Of a stretch of 64,000 nt of DNA, positions 8,040-16,926 are shown one piece after another (within the stretch, counting starts at the first letter, position 1; the number at the start of each line of letters is the position of its first letter). Source of the DNA: an uncultured SAR86 cluster bacterium (GTDB lineage: Bacteria > Pseudomonadota > Gammaproteobacteria > Magnimaribacterales > D2472); assembly GCA_902557965.1 (NCBI GenBank), contig CACECK010000004.1, positions 1-64,000 on the forward strand. The letters are read 5' to 3'. Both the position numbers and the translations under genes were made by a program. Below the pieces are notes generated by a model, which worked only from the letters and a program-made list of their open reading frames with translations, was not told the DNA's origin and ran no database searches.

Positions 8040-9093
8040 TTAGTGAAGATGTTCCTGGCCATGAATTCCAAACAGCCTTTATAAATGTTGCTAATGGTAT
8101 TGAGAAGAATACTCCCCAAAAACCAAACATACTTCCAAAAACAAAAACCGCAAGGATAATAACTACAGGATGCAATTTAACCGCTTCAGAAAAGATAATT
8201 GGCACTAATACATTGCCATCTAAAGCTTGAAGTAAAAAATAGAGTCCTACTAAAAGATAAAACTGAGGACCTATTCCAAATTGAAGTAGTCCAATAATTA
8301 CTATAGGTATGGTAACAGTGAAAGCTCCAACATATGGAATTAAAACAGATAATCCTACTAGAACTGATAACAAGGCTGTATATTTAAGTCCAAATACAGA
8401 AAATAATATTGCAGCTGCAAAGCCTACTATTAAAATTTCTAGTACTTTACCTCGTACATAGTTGCTCAGCTGAACATCCATTTCTTTCCATACCTTGGAA
8501 AGCATCTCTCTTTTACCTGGAACGATATTAATAACTCCGTTAATAATATTTTTCCTGTCAAATAGAAAGAAAAATACGAGAATTGGAAATAGAATTATAT
8601 AAAGCAAAACAGTTATAGTACTTTGGATTCCTGATATAGAGGATTTCACAAGATTTTGAGTAATTGAAGATAACTCTGATGAAACTGCTTGAAAAAATAC
8701 TGATATTTGATCTGCTGATACAAGATCAGGAAAGGTTGCAGGCATATCAGATACAAAATTTAAAAATTCATTAAATAGTCTGGGTAGATCCAACACAAAA
8801 GTTTGAAGTTGAACATATATTAATGGTATCAACCAAATAAACATGGCAGCTCCAACAATTATAAATACTGCAAATGATAGAATTAATGCTATCGATTCAG
8901 AGACATTGTAAGTCTCGATCTTTTTTTGGAGGCCAACTAATAAATAAGCAACAATTATGCTGATAATGAATGGAGTTAATATAGCTGCAAAATAATTTAA
9001 GGTAACTAGAGAAATAACAATGATGATAGAAAATACTACCGTTTCCTCATTATTAAAGACTTTTTTAAATAAATTATTTATATGTTCAAGCAT
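8029..9093 (-). CDS. AI-2E/PerM family membrane transporter
   Basis: Polytopic inner-membrane protein of 354 aa with a paired-helix N-terminus, a central soluble region (about residues 70-150), and a C-terminal block of helices. The motifs LFPILVFFFLFDRKNI, PYVGAFTVTIPIVI and GVFFSIPLATFIKAVWNSW are typical of this family. Members have been linked to AI-2 export, permease-like functions and Na+/H+ antiport; substrate is not predictable. A TATAAT box lies 8 nt before the ATG, overlapping an AGGAA Shine-Dalgarno. Confidence 0.9.
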   Translation of the reverse strand: MLEHINNLFKKVFNNEETVVFSIIIVISLVTLNYFAAILTPFIISIIVAYLLVGLQKKIETYNVSESIALILSFAVFIIVGAAMFIWLIPLIYVQLQTFVLDLPRLFNEFLNFVSDMPATFPDLVSADQISVFFQAVSSELSSITQNLVKSSISGIQSTITVLLYIILFPILVFFFLFDRKNIINGVINIVPGKREMLSKVWKEMDVQLSNYVRGKVLEILIVGFAAAILFSVFGLKYTALLSVLVGLSVLIPYVGAFTVTIPIVIIGLLQFGIGPQFYLLVGLYFLLQALDGNVLVPIIFSEAVKLHPVVIILAVFVFGSMFGFWGVFFSIPLATFIKAVWNSWPGTSSLNEG

Positions 9094-9186
9094 AATTTCC
9101 TATTATATAGAAGAATGCACCAAAAATTGAACTTTAGAGTAATAGCTCGATCTAAAATGAGATAAACTTATGTTAATAAAATTTAA

Positions 9187-10620
9187 ATGAAACCGATCTT
9201 TCAAAATACTAATATTTGTTTGTTTGGCCTTTTGCTATCATTAAATTCTTTGGCTCAAGAAATTAAATTACCTGAGTTAGGAGATAGAGTTTCTGGTGCT
9301 GTATCTGCTGGACAAGAAAAAGCTATTGGTGAAATGTTTCTGAAGCAAATATATTCTCAAGCACCTCTTATATCTGACCCACTTCTTTTTGAGTATACAG
9401 AGCATCTAATATATCGTTTATCAGAATATAGCCAAGTATCTGATAGATATTTCAATATATTGTTAATTGACGATAGTTCACTAAATGCGTTTGCTGCTCC
9501 TGGAGGTATTATTGGTGTAAATGGCGGATTATTTCTTCATGCAGATAACGAAGGTCAATTTTCTTCAGTCCTGGCTCATGAATTAGCCCATTTAAGCCAA
9601 AGACATTTTGCTAGAAATGTTCTTAAATCAAAAGATAGTAATCTTGCATCTGCTCTTGTTATGGTTTCTTCCATTGCAATAGCTCTAATAAGTAATAATC
9701 CAAATGCCATAGCGGTTGGACCTGCAATATTGCAACAGCAAAACCTAAGATATAGTCGTTTATTTGAAAAAGAAGCTGACAGGGTTGGCTTCATAAATCT
9801 AGTTAATGCTGGTTACAACCCAAAATCAATGGGTGAAATGTTTGAGAATATGAATAATCTTAGGAGGTTATCAGGTGACTTACCTCCAGAATTTCTTTTA
9901 ACTCATCCGCTTTCTTCTTCAAGAATAAGCGATGCTTTTAATGCTGCTGAAAATATACCAGAAGAAGGTACAAAGAAAGATTCGCTAGAGTTTTCACTTA
10001 TGCGAGCTAGGCTTGAAATATATTATGAAACTATTCCAGCTAATGCCCTAAGATTGTATAAATCAAAAGTTTTAGAAACCCCTAATGATGCTAATATTTA
10101 TGGTCTAGCTTTGGCTTATAAAAATAATAATAATTACGCAGATGGTCTAAAGTTGTTAGATGATTTGATAAACAAATATCCTAAAAATCTTGTGATTAAC
10201 ACCACTAAAGTTGATTTTTTAACTCATTTTGGTAATTACAAGGAGGCTCTTTTACTTGCTAATAAATTCTTAGAAATATCACCAAAAAATTATCCACTAT
10301 CTATATCAAAGTCAAAAATATTACTTCTTATGAAAAAATATTTTGAATCTGAAGAAATAATAAGAGACCAACTATTGAGAAAGAATGATGATCCGGAGTT
10401 ATGGCTACTTCTTTCCGAGATTCAGAAAACAAGCCAAAACATAATAGGCTACCATCAAAGTCGTGCAGAGTATTATCTTCTTTTAGGGCAAAACGAAATG
10501 GCTCTAAACCAGCTTGAATTTGCTCTTCAACTTACTCAAAATAATTTTCAAGTATCAGATAGAATAATGACAAAGATTATTGAGATAAAAAAATATTTAC
10601 AGGATTCTAGAGGTCTTTAA
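9187..10620 (+). CDS. bepA: BepA-like periplasmic M48 metalloprotease with TPRs
   Basis: Periplasmic protease and chaperone that promotes LptD and BAM-dependent outer-membrane assembly and degrades stalled substrates in E. coli. It has a signal peptide (residues 1-23, ending SLAQ), an M48 domain with zinc motif HELAH at 131-135 and the third ligand in FEKEADRVGF. A C-terminal TPR region of about 200 residues follows. Its 477 aa match E. coli BepA (487). Its 3' end overlaps the convergent carrier gene by 14 bp. Confidence 0.93.
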   Translation: MKPIFQNTNICLFGLLLSLNSLAQEIKLPELGDRVSGAVSAGQEKAIGEMFLKQIYSQAPLISDPLLFEYTEHLIYRLSEYSQVSDRYFNILLIDDSSLNAFAAPGGIIGVNGGLFLHADNEGQFSSVLAHELAHLSQRHFARNVLKSKDSNLASALVMVSSIAIALISNNPNAIAVGPAILQQQNLRYSRLFEKEADRVGFINLVNAGYNPKSMGEMFENMNNLRRLSGDLPPEFLLTHPLSSSRISDAFNAAENIPEEGTKKDSLEFSLMRARLEIYYETIPANALRLYKSKVLETPNDANIYGLALAYKNNNNYADGLKLLDDLINKYPKNLVINTTKVDFLTHFGNYKEALLLANKFLEISPKNYPLSISKSKILLLMKKYFESEEIIRDQLLRKNDDPELWLLLSEIQKTSQNIIGYHQSRAEYYLLLGQNEMALNQLEFALQLTQNNFQVSDRIMTKIIEIKKYLQDSRGL

Positions 10621-11869
10621 TTTTATCTTTATTAGATATTTTTATACCCAAATAAGATAAATATCCAGCGATTGGAAGTGCCATTAATGGCAAGGCGTTA
10701 GTAGCAATTGAAGTTACTCCAGCTAATTTAATTAATGCGCTTCCAGTTAGATCACCAAATCTTGTGACAAATGTATCTATTAACACTGATGACTTATATC
10801 TATTATTTTTATTAAATACTGAATAAATCATTTCTCTAGACGGTTTATTTAAACCATATTCAAATACCCTGCAAAGAACTGTAACAAAAGCTACTGCAGT
10901 TATAGATGGAGCAAGTCCATATATCAGATATGCTACAAGAAATATAATTCCGTACGCAGGCATTATATTTTTAATGCCTATCTTCTTTATTAAGAAATTA
11001 GTAAAAAATAATTGAATTATTAGAGTTAGTGGAGAAACAATTTGTTCTAATGTTGCAAAAAATGAGATTCTTTGTTGAGAATCAGATGACCAATCATCAA
11101 TTATATTTATTGCTGTAATCCATTGGATTGTCATTAAGCATGTCCAAATCCAAACATAAGAAGCAATATTTCTTATTTCAGATTCTTTAAGTGAATTTTT
11201 TATAGAGTCCAAGCTGCCTCCACCTATACTTTTATCATCTACCACCTTTTTAGCTATGCTTGATTTGGTAATGTTCATAGCTAATATCATTGCTAAAAAT
11301 AAAAGAATAGCTGCAGACAATGTAAAAAATTCTAAACCAAACTCATCGAATGAATTTGAAAATCTCTTTGAGATCTGAGATCCAAAAATGGCTCCTAATG
11401 AGCCACCAGCCATAATGACTCCATAGAAGCTTCTAGTTTTAGAATTTCTAAAAATATTAATAATTACTACCCAAAATATAGAAACTACAAAAAATGAATA
11501 TACATTGCACCAAACATAGAAAACACGTCCAATCCATAAAGAATCTCCAATATCAGAAAATTTCCATATGGATAAAAATGCAATTAAATTAAGAATTAAA
11601 AATGAATAACAGTAAAAGACTATATTTCTTAAATTTGTTTTTGAAACAATAGCAGAATAAATTGGATTTATTACTAACATTGCTATAGCTCCTGCTGCGA
11701 GAAGATATGGAAGATCATCTACATTTGCTACAGCCATTTCATTCCTTACAGGCCTAAGAACATACCATGAGGAAAGAACTAGAAAAAAAAGAAAAGAACC
11801 TAAAAGAGATTCTGGTGAAAATGAGCCTTTTATATCATGTAAAGATTTATTTAATATTTTAAGATTCAT
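10607..11869 (-). CDS. ATP/ADP translocase-like (COG3202-type) MFS membrane carrier, substrate unknown
   Basis: A 420-aa membrane protein with about 12 hydrophobic segments. The start, with SSWYVLRPVRNEMAVA, resembles the proteobacterial proteins often annotated as NTP/NDP-exchange-type MFS transporters. True nucleotide exchange is known for intracellular parasites and plastids; it has not been shown for this branch, so no substrate is assigned. GVIMAGGSLGAIFGSQIS is a typical mid-protein motif. The ATG lies 23 bp after tRNA-Lys on the same strand, so the two may be co-transcribed. Confidence 0.75.
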   Translation of the reverse strand: MNLKILNKSLHDIKGSFSPESLLGSFLFFLVLSSWYVLRPVRNEMAVANVDDLPYLLAAGAIAMLVINPIYSAIVSKTNLRNIVFYCYSFLILNLIAFLSIWKFSDIGDSLWIGRVFYVWCNVYSFFVVSIFWVVIINIFRNSKTRSFYGVIMAGGSLGAIFGSQISKRFSNSFDEFGLEFFTLSAAILLFLAMILAMNITKSSIAKKVVDDKSIGGGSLDSIKNSLKESEIRNIASYVWIWTCLMTIQWITAINIIDDWSSDSQQRISFFATLEQIVSPLTLIIQLFFTNFLIKKIGIKNIMPAYGIIFLVAYLIYGLAPSITAVAFVTVLCRVFEYGLNKPSREMIYSVFNKNNRYKSSVLIDTFVTRFGDLTGSALIKLAGVTSIATNALPLMALPIAGYLSYLGIKISNKDKIKDL

Positions 11870-11892
11870 TCAAAATATTATGCCTTATAAAG

Positions 11893-11968
11893 TGGTGGGT
11901 CGCACAGGATTCGAACCTGTGACCAATTGGTTAAAAGCCAACTGCTCTACCAGCTGAGCTAGCGACCC
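11893..11968 (-). tRNA. tRNA-Lys (anticodon UUU)
   Basis: A 76-nt cloverleaf on the minus strand. The acceptor arm GGGTCGC pairs with GCGACCC. The D arm is GCTCAGCTGGTAGAGC. The anticodon loop CTTTTAA gives UUU, and the T arm is CACAG-GTTCGAA-TCCTGTG-like. The CCA end is encoded (TGG at 11893-11895). It closely matches E. coli tRNA-Lys. It lies just after cpoB, where E. coli also carries lysine tRNA genes downstream of ybgF. Confidence 0.97.
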
Positions 11969-11995
11969 ACGATGGAACATAATAAAAGATGGAGA

Positions 11996-12652
11996 TTATT
12001 CCATATTTTTCAATAACTGCAAGGCCAAGGATGATGCGGTATTGTTTGGGTATTCTCTAACTACAAAATTATACTTACTTTTCGCAGCATTTTTATCATC
12101 ATTTTTTAAATAAATATCTCCAATTTTTTTATGTGCTAAAGGAATTCTGTAATGATTTGGGTATGAACTTATTAGCTCCATAAAGTAATCTTCTGATTGA
12201 TTTAAATTATTATTTATCAAAGATATTTCACCTAACCAAAAATAGGCAAGTGGAGTCTTGTCATCATCATCGAAACTTTCTACAAAATAATTAAAAAGAT
12301 TAAAAGCTTTATCAAAATTTTGTTCCTCGAGCGCATCGGTTGCTGCGCTGTATATCTGATCTTTGCTTTTTGGGTCTTCAATACCTTTAAATCTTATATC
12401 TGAATTTAAAGCAAGATTTTCTATATTGTCTGCAGGTTCTTGATTTTCAGACATTGATTCATTAATCAACTTTTCAATTAAATAATTCTGTGATTCTATC
12501 TTGTTTCTAAGATCAGCTATTTCAGATTCAAGTTCCTGAATTTTAAGAAATAATATATCTGTTTTAGCTTCTTGATTTTCGTTAGCAACAACATTAAAGC
12601 TTAATTGGCTAATCACAAACAAAGATAGTAAAAAAGAAATTTTTTGAAGCAT
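11996..12652 (-). CDS. cpoB: CpoB (YbgF), Tol-Pal-associated TPR protein
   Basis: Periplasmic protein that links PBP1B/LpoB activity with the Tol machine during division in E. coli. It has a signal peptide (cleavage near VVANE), then a coiled-coil rich in Glu/Leu/Ile (about residues 28-65). A C-terminal TPR domain of about 110 residues follows, with repeats such as AYFWLGEISLINNNLNQSED. At 218 aa it is slightly shorter than E. coli CpoB (263). It is the last protein gene of the tol operon, 3 bp after pal. Confidence 0.92.
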   Translation of the reverse strand: MLQKISFLLSLFVISQLSFNVVANENQEAKTDILFLKIQELESEIADLRNKIESQNYLIEKLINESMSENQEPADNIENLALNSDIRFKGIEDPKSKDQIYSAATDALEEQNFDKAFNLFNYFVESFDDDDKTPLAYFWLGEISLINNNLNQSEDYFMELISSYPNHYRIPLAHKKIGDIYLKNDDKNAAKSKYNFVVREYPNNTASSLALQLLKNME

Positions 12653-12655
12653 TAA

Positions 12656-13144
12656 TTAATTTATTTGTACTCTTCTATTTTTAGCATAACTTGCTTCATC
12701 CTGCCCATTTGCTATTGGTCTTTCCTCGCCATAACTCTTGGTTATGATTCGGTTACTTTCTACACCATTAAGAATTAAATACTGGCTAACAGTATCTGCT
12801 CTTCTCTGGCCAAGAGCCAAATTATATTCACGCGTGCCTCTTTCATCTGCATGACCTGAAAGAACAATATTTAGTTTAGAGTTATCATTTAAAGCATCAA
12901 CAACACTTTTTAGAGTTTGAAGAGATTTAGAAGTAAGATTTGTTTTATCAAAATCAAAGTATACAGTGGCATTAGCAAAAATTGCTTGGCTATCATAAGA
13001 AATATCTTCATTATCAGTTGATGAAGCTTGCACTGTTTTAACGTCACCGGAGTATACAGTTTCTTCGGTTACATTCATGCTTGAACATGATGACAGAAAA
13101 ATAATAATAAATAAAAAACTAATGTTAAATTTTGAAAAGATCAT
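12656..13144 (-). CDS. pal: Pal, peptidoglycan-associated outer-membrane lipoprotein
   Basis: Outer-membrane lipoprotein that binds peptidoglycan and TolB, keeping the outer membrane invaginating at division. The signal peptide ends in the lipobox LSSC, with Cys20 lipidated. After a linker, an OmpA-type domain (about residues 60-162) includes YFDFDKTNLT and the diaminopimelate-binding LSGHADERGTREYNLALG. The length of 162 aa is normal. It follows tolB by 15 bp. Confidence 0.97.
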   Translation of the reverse strand: MIFSKFNISFLFIIIFLSSCSSMNVTEETVYSGDVKTVQASSTDNEDISYDSQAIFANATVYFDFDKTNLTSKSLQTLKSVVDALNDNSKLNIVLSGHADERGTREYNLALGQRRADTVSQYLILNGVESNRIITKSYGEERPIANGQDEASYAKNRRVQIN

Positions 13145-13159
13145 AAATACTCCATCTAA

Positions 13160-14404
13160 TTATCTTAAATATCCTGACCAAGAAGGTTCTCTAACTGAGC
13201 CTTTGGTTGCTGGAAGTCTAAATTTTGCACCACTCAAAGTTACGCCAGCTAGTAGCCCCATTCCGTCATCCTTAATTGCATAAACTATAACATTTCCATT
13301 AGGTGAAATGCTAGGTGATTCATCCATCTTGGCCTCTGTCAATGTTCTAACAAAATTCTCATCAAAATACTTCATTGCAATTTGGAAGTTTGTATTAGAT
13401 CTATGAACAAAAACAATACCTTCATTGTCAGGCAGGTATGAACCTTTAGCATTATAGTTTCCATCAAAAGATATTCTTTTGGGTTTTGAATTAAATTTTT
13501 TTAAATCCAATTCATATAATTGTGGTGAGCCTGATCTACCTGAAGTAAACATTATTTTGGAGCCTTTAGGTGACCAAGATGATTCGGTATCAATCGAATA
13601 GTGATTTGTTAGTCTGGTTAAATTTTTGTTGCGAAGATTAAGAATATAAATTTCAGCATTTCCATCCTGAAAAAGCGTTAATGATAAAAATTTACCATCT
13701 GGTGACCATGCAGGTGAACTTATTTGACTGCTATTCTCTATTGCTACACTCCTTTCACCAGTTGCAATATTTTGAATAAATACCTTAGCCATACCTGTCT
13801 CAAATGACACGTAAGCAACTTGTCTTGAATCAGGAGACCACGATGGAGAAATGATTGGTTCTTTGCTTTCTAGAAGAATTTGTTCATTTTCACCATCTGC
13901 ATCTGCAACCATAAGTCTATATTTATTTTCTTGAGTAACATACAGGATCTTCGTTGAAGAAATTCCAGGAATGCCGGTTATTTCTTCGTAAATTCCATCG
14001 CTTATGTAGTGAGCAAGTTGTCTATTCTTATTAGGTATGCCGAATACAGTAGATGATCTTACTTTAGATCTTTTTCCAATATCATAAATCTCGTAAACCA
14101 CATCACCATTTGTTATGTTTCCCATAACTAAGTAATCCACATTTAATATTTTAAAATCATTAAATACAATATTTTCTTCCTTATCAGGTGTCGACAACAA
14201 ATCCGAAGCTTGAAAAACATAAAACTCACCTGATCTTTTAAGGTTATTAATAATAATATTTTCAAGTTCTGAGGATAATTTTTTGTCTCCCTTAAATGGA
14301 AGAATTGCAACTCGATATGGATCTTCCGTGCCTTCTGTTATCTCTAAAATAAGTTCAGAAAAGATAGAATTCGAAAAAATTAATAATAAAAATATTTTCT
14401 TCAT
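13160..14404 (-). CDS. tolB: TolB, periplasmic beta-propeller of the Tol-Pal system
   Basis: Periplasmic protein that binds Pal and, through its N-terminus, TolA. A 16-residue signal peptide precedes an N-terminal alpha/beta domain (YRVAILPFKGD) and a six-bladed propeller. Propeller repeats include ISPSWSPDSRQVAYVSF, SSPAWSPDGKFLSLTL and TESSWSPKGSKIMFTS. The 414 aa are typical. It overlaps tolA by 4 bp. Confidence 0.97.
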   Translation of the reverse strand: MKKIFLLLIFSNSIFSELILEITEGTEDPYRVAILPFKGDKKLSSELENIIINNLKRSGEFYVFQASDLLSTPDKEENIVFNDFKILNVDYLVMGNITNGDVVYEIYDIGKRSKVRSSTVFGIPNKNRQLAHYISDGIYEEITGIPGISSTKILYVTQENKYRLMVADADGENEQILLESKEPIISPSWSPDSRQVAYVSFETGMAKVFIQNIATGERSVAIENSSQISSPAWSPDGKFLSLTLFQDGNAEIYILNLRNKNLTRLTNHYSIDTESSWSPKGSKIMFTSGRSGSPQLYELDLKKFNSKPKRISFDGNYNAKGSYLPDNEGIVFVHRSNTNFQIAMKYFDENFVRTLTEAKMDESPSISPNGNVIVYAIKDDGMGLLAGVTLSGAKFRLPATKGSVREPSWSGYLR

Positions 14405-15024
14405 GATGGATTAAATTTTACCAAAATATTTTTGAAGTCAGATTGATAAAGGTTTGGAGGAATCCTATCAAAAAAATTAAAAGTCTCAACTCTCTCTACT
14501 GCTTTTAATGCAGAATTATCAAATCTTATATTTCCACTGCTCCTTATTAAATTTATTTTTACAATTCTCCCATTTTTATTTATGGTTAGCCTCATATCGC
14601 ATATCAATCCGCCTTGAATGTTGATGGGTTTTCTCCATGCTTTCTGAATGTTAGAAATTATTAATGAGCTAAAAAAATCAATCTTGTTCTGATCAGATTG
14701 ATTTAGTATTTCGCTATCCTCATCAATTAGGTCTTTTATGTTTAATGTATTTGCTAGCTCATCAAAAGAGATTTCATTTTTAATTGTTTCTGTTGATAGT
14801 TCATCATTTAATTTGCTCGTTTGGATCTTATTTTCTGATTTAGAAACTGACTCTTTTGGAGCAACTGCTAACTGCTCAAATATAAGATTTACATTTATTG
14901 GTTTGCTAATGATTGATCTTTCAGTGCTTTCTTTATAAAAAACTCCAAGCATCGACAAAATAATAATCGCATGAATGAAAAAAGAAATAAAAGATGCTTC
15001 TAAGTATTTAGAATTAGTTTCCAT
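14401..15024 (-). CDS. tolA: TolA, short form
   Basis: Inner-membrane protein that bridges TolQR to TolB/Pal in the outer membrane. One N-terminal transmembrane helix (ISFFIHAIIILSMLGVFY) is followed by a short linker and a TonB/TolA-type C-terminal domain (about residues 120-207) with IQGGLICDMRLTINKNG and SSGNIRFDNSALKAVE. At 207 aa it is only about half of E. coli TolA (421). The long Ala/Lys-rich helical domain II is nearly absent, and the linker is acidic/Ser-rich. It overlaps tolR by 11 bp. Confidence 0.9.
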   Translation of the reverse strand: METNSKYLEASFISFFIHAIIILSMLGVFYKESTERSIISKPINVNLIFEQLAVAPKESVSKSENKIQTSKLNDELSTETIKNEISFDELANTLNIKDLIDEDSEILNQSDQNKIDFFSSLIISNIQKAWRKPINIQGGLICDMRLTINKNGRIVKINLIRSSGNIRFDNSALKAVERVETFNFFDRIPPNLYQSDFKNILVKFNPS

Positions 15025-15436
15025 ATCCTGTTGTTACAATCCCTATTTTGGTAATTCCAACGCTTTGTACCGAAGCCATTGCCTTGGCAACAAAATCAAA
15101 TGAAGCATCTTTATCGCTTTGAAAAACAACTTCAATTTCTGGATTTGCTTCAAAAATGACTTGAGATTTTCTCTTAAGTTCATCTAGATTAATAGTGAGA
15201 GACTCATCTCCTACATTGATAAAATATTCGCCACTTGAATTAATTGAGATAACAAGAGGTTCACTCTGCACAGTCATTTTTGTTGTGTCAGTTTTTGGAA
15301 GATTTACTTCAATGCCTTGTATTAATAATGGTGATAAAACCATAAAAATTATTAGCAATACCAGCATTACATCAATATATGGCACTACATTTATTTCTGC
15401 TTTTAATTTTTTTTTATTTCCAAGCCTATAAATCAT
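15014..15436 (-). CDS. tolR: TolR, ExbD-like proton-channel subunit
   Basis: Inner-membrane partner of TolQ in the proton-driven motor that energises TolA. The cytoplasmic N-terminus runs into a single transmembrane helix, INVVPYIDVMLVLLIIFMVL. This helix has the essential proton-carrying Asp (about residue 22). The periplasmic domain (residues 45-140) resembles ExbD. The length of 140 aa is normal. It overlaps tolQ by 4 bp and tolA by 11 bp, implying coupled translation. Confidence 0.96.
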   Translation of the reverse strand: MIYRLGNKKKLKAEINVVPYIDVMLVLLIIFMVLSPLLIQGIEVNLPKTDTTKMTVQSEPLVISINSSGEYFINVGDESLTINLDELKRKSQVIFEANPEIEVVFQSDKDASFDFVAKAMASVQSVGITKIGIVTTGYGN

Positions 15437-16101
15437 TTTTTAGTTGATTGCTTATAAAAAATACTGGCTAACTCTTCAGCGAAGATCATAGTATTTTGAC
15501 TAATTGATTCAGCTTCGGATGTAAATTTATTGAAGGCTATCACTGCAGGTATGGCTGCAAACAACCCCATTCCAGTTGCAACTAATGCTTCAGAAATTCC
15601 TGGAGCAACTGCATTAATTGTTGCTTGAGTTGCATCAGATAAACCTTGAAAAGAAGTCATTATCCCCCAAACAGTTCCCAACAGACCAACGTAAGGACTA
15701 ACAGAACCAACATTGGCTAGAAAAGACATATGTTTATTCATTTCTTCTTCATCTGAAGCTATAGAAACTCTCATCAATCTATTAATGCTCTCCAAATCAG
15801 ACTCATTTATATCTATTTGAGAACTTAAATTTTTAAATTCCATATATGAACTTTTAAAAAGATTCATAGCACCATAAATATTTTCAGATTTAGATACATC
15901 TTTCATAAGATTATCTAAATCCTTTTCTATCCAAAAATTTTTTAAAAATAAATCATTTGTTGATCTTATTTTTTTGAAGAACCGATATCTTTCAACGATA
16001 ATTATCCAAGAAAGTATCGATGCTACGAACAAAAGCATCATTACAGTTTTTACTACTAAGCCAGCTTCAAGAAAAAGATTTAAAACCGATATTTCATCCA
16101 T
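15433..16101 (-). CDS. tolQ: TolQ, ExbB/MotA-like proton-channel subunit
   Basis: Inner-membrane protein that forms the proton channel with TolR. It has three membrane segments: residues about 15-35, then about 130-155 (LANVGSVSPYVGLLGTVWGI) and 165-190 (GISEALVATGMGLFAAIPAV). A cytoplasmic loop lies between the first two. GLLGTVWGIM and ATGMGLFAAIP are TolQ signatures. The 222 aa are normal. It lies 9 bp after ybgC, the standard ybgC-tolQRAB order. Confidence 0.97.
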   Translation of the reverse strand: MDEISVLNLFLEAGLVVKTVMMLLFVASILSWIIIVERYRFFKKIRSTNDLFLKNFWIEKDLDNLMKDVSKSENIYGAMNLFKSSYMEFKNLSSQIDINESDLESINRLMRVSIASDEEEMNKHMSFLANVGSVSPYVGLLGTVWGIMTSFQGLSDATQATINAVAPGISEALVATGMGLFAAIPAVIAFNKFTSEAESISQNTMIFAEELASIFYKQSTKK

Positions 16102-16110
16102 AAAAATAAC

Positions 16111-16521
16111 CTACTTAAAAATTAATAATAAATCATCTGGAAATTTTTGTGGTTTTTTTGTTAACAAATTTATAAAACAAACTTCCACATCACCATCAAC
16201 ATATTCTATTCCCGTTTTTGAATTTAATATTTTTTGATTAAAAATCATTCTTGCATCTGATTTTTTCTGAACAATGGAATTAACTTCTATTTCATCTCCT
16301 AGTTCGGCAGCTGCAAGGTATTTGATATTTATGTTTTTAATAACAAAAGCAAGATTATTTTTTCTTAGCATATCTTGTGAGATATTATTTATAGCTAAGA
16401 ACTCAGATCTAGCTCTCTCAAAGAATTTTATGTAATTTGCATGATAAACAACGCCTTGAAAATCGGTATCTTCAACATAAATTTTAAGATTTAATGTATT
16501 ACACTTGATAGCTTTGTTCAT
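16111..16521 (-). CDS. ybgC: YbgC, hotdog-fold acyl-CoA thioesterase
   Basis: Small hotdog thioesterase of the tol operon; E. coli YbgC hydrolyses acyl-CoAs and interacts with phospholipid synthesis enzymes. The 136-aa protein has the catalytic motif YVEDTDFQGVVYHANYIKF, with Asp18 as the presumed catalytic residue. Its first 23 bp overlap the 3' end of the upstream nuclease gene, implying translational coupling. That overlap puts the nuclease in the same transcription unit as the Tol system. Confidence 0.95.
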   Translation of the reverse strand: MNKAIKCNTLNLKIYVEDTDFQGVVYHANYIKFFERARSEFLAINNISQDMLRKNNLAFVIKNINIKYLAAAELGDEIEVNSIVQKKSDARMIFNQKILNSKTGIEYVDGDVEVCFINLLTKKPQKFPDDLLLIFK

Positions 16522-16924
16522 GAAGTTCTATATCCTCCTGAAATAGCTCAAGGATAATTTGAATAAAGTCAGGCCATAATAAATCAACCGTTACCAAGTT
16601 GTTTTTGATGTCTTTATTTATTGTATTTGCAAGGACTCGAACTTTTATAGGTCTATTATTAAATTTGTATACTAAAGCTGGCTTCAAGTTTGAACCAGAA
16701 GATGATGCAATTACCTGATCCCACCAATCTGGTCTTGGCTCAGCTCCGCTACCATATGCTTTACATTCTATACACCAAGTACCAAGCATCAAATCAGGTA
16801 ATTCCTTTGTTCTTGTTTGTTCAAGTATTCTTTTAACAGGATTTTTAAGACTAAGATCTTCTATCAATGCATTAGCTATTTGTCTTTCAAAAGCAGCTCC
16901 TTTATTTCTTGAATTAATAGACAA
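16499..16924 (-). CDS. PD-(D/E)XK nuclease, Hjc/phage Holliday-resolvase-like, in the ruvC position
   Basis: A 141-aa protein with the motif layout of the archaeal Hjc and phage-type resolvase/nuclease superfamily. It has NKGAAFERQIANAL with Glu13, PDLML with Asp44, and IECKAYG with Glu53 and Lys55, i.e. a full PD-(D/E)XK catalytic set. A following WWDQVIASSS contains a candidate active-site Gln70. It is not RuvC, which has an RNase H fold. It lies 2 bp after yebC and overlaps ybgC, exactly where ruvC-ruvA-ruvB usually sit in gammaproteobacteria. A Holliday-junction role is inferred from motif and position; another structure-specific or restriction-like nuclease is possible. Confidence 0.75.
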   Translation of the reverse strand: MSINSRNKGAAFERQIANALIEDLSLKNPVKRILEQTRTKELPDLMLGTWCIECKAYGSGAEPRPDWWDQVIASSSGSNLKPALVYKFNNRPIKVRVLANTINKDIKNNLVTVDLLWPDFIQIILELFQEDIELHEQSYQV

Positions 16925-16926
16925 AA

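Noticed and set aside
16499-16924. Annotation as RuvC
   Set aside because: The position suggests RuvC, but the sequence has a PD-(D/E)XK motif set and none of the RuvC RNase H-fold acidic motifs.
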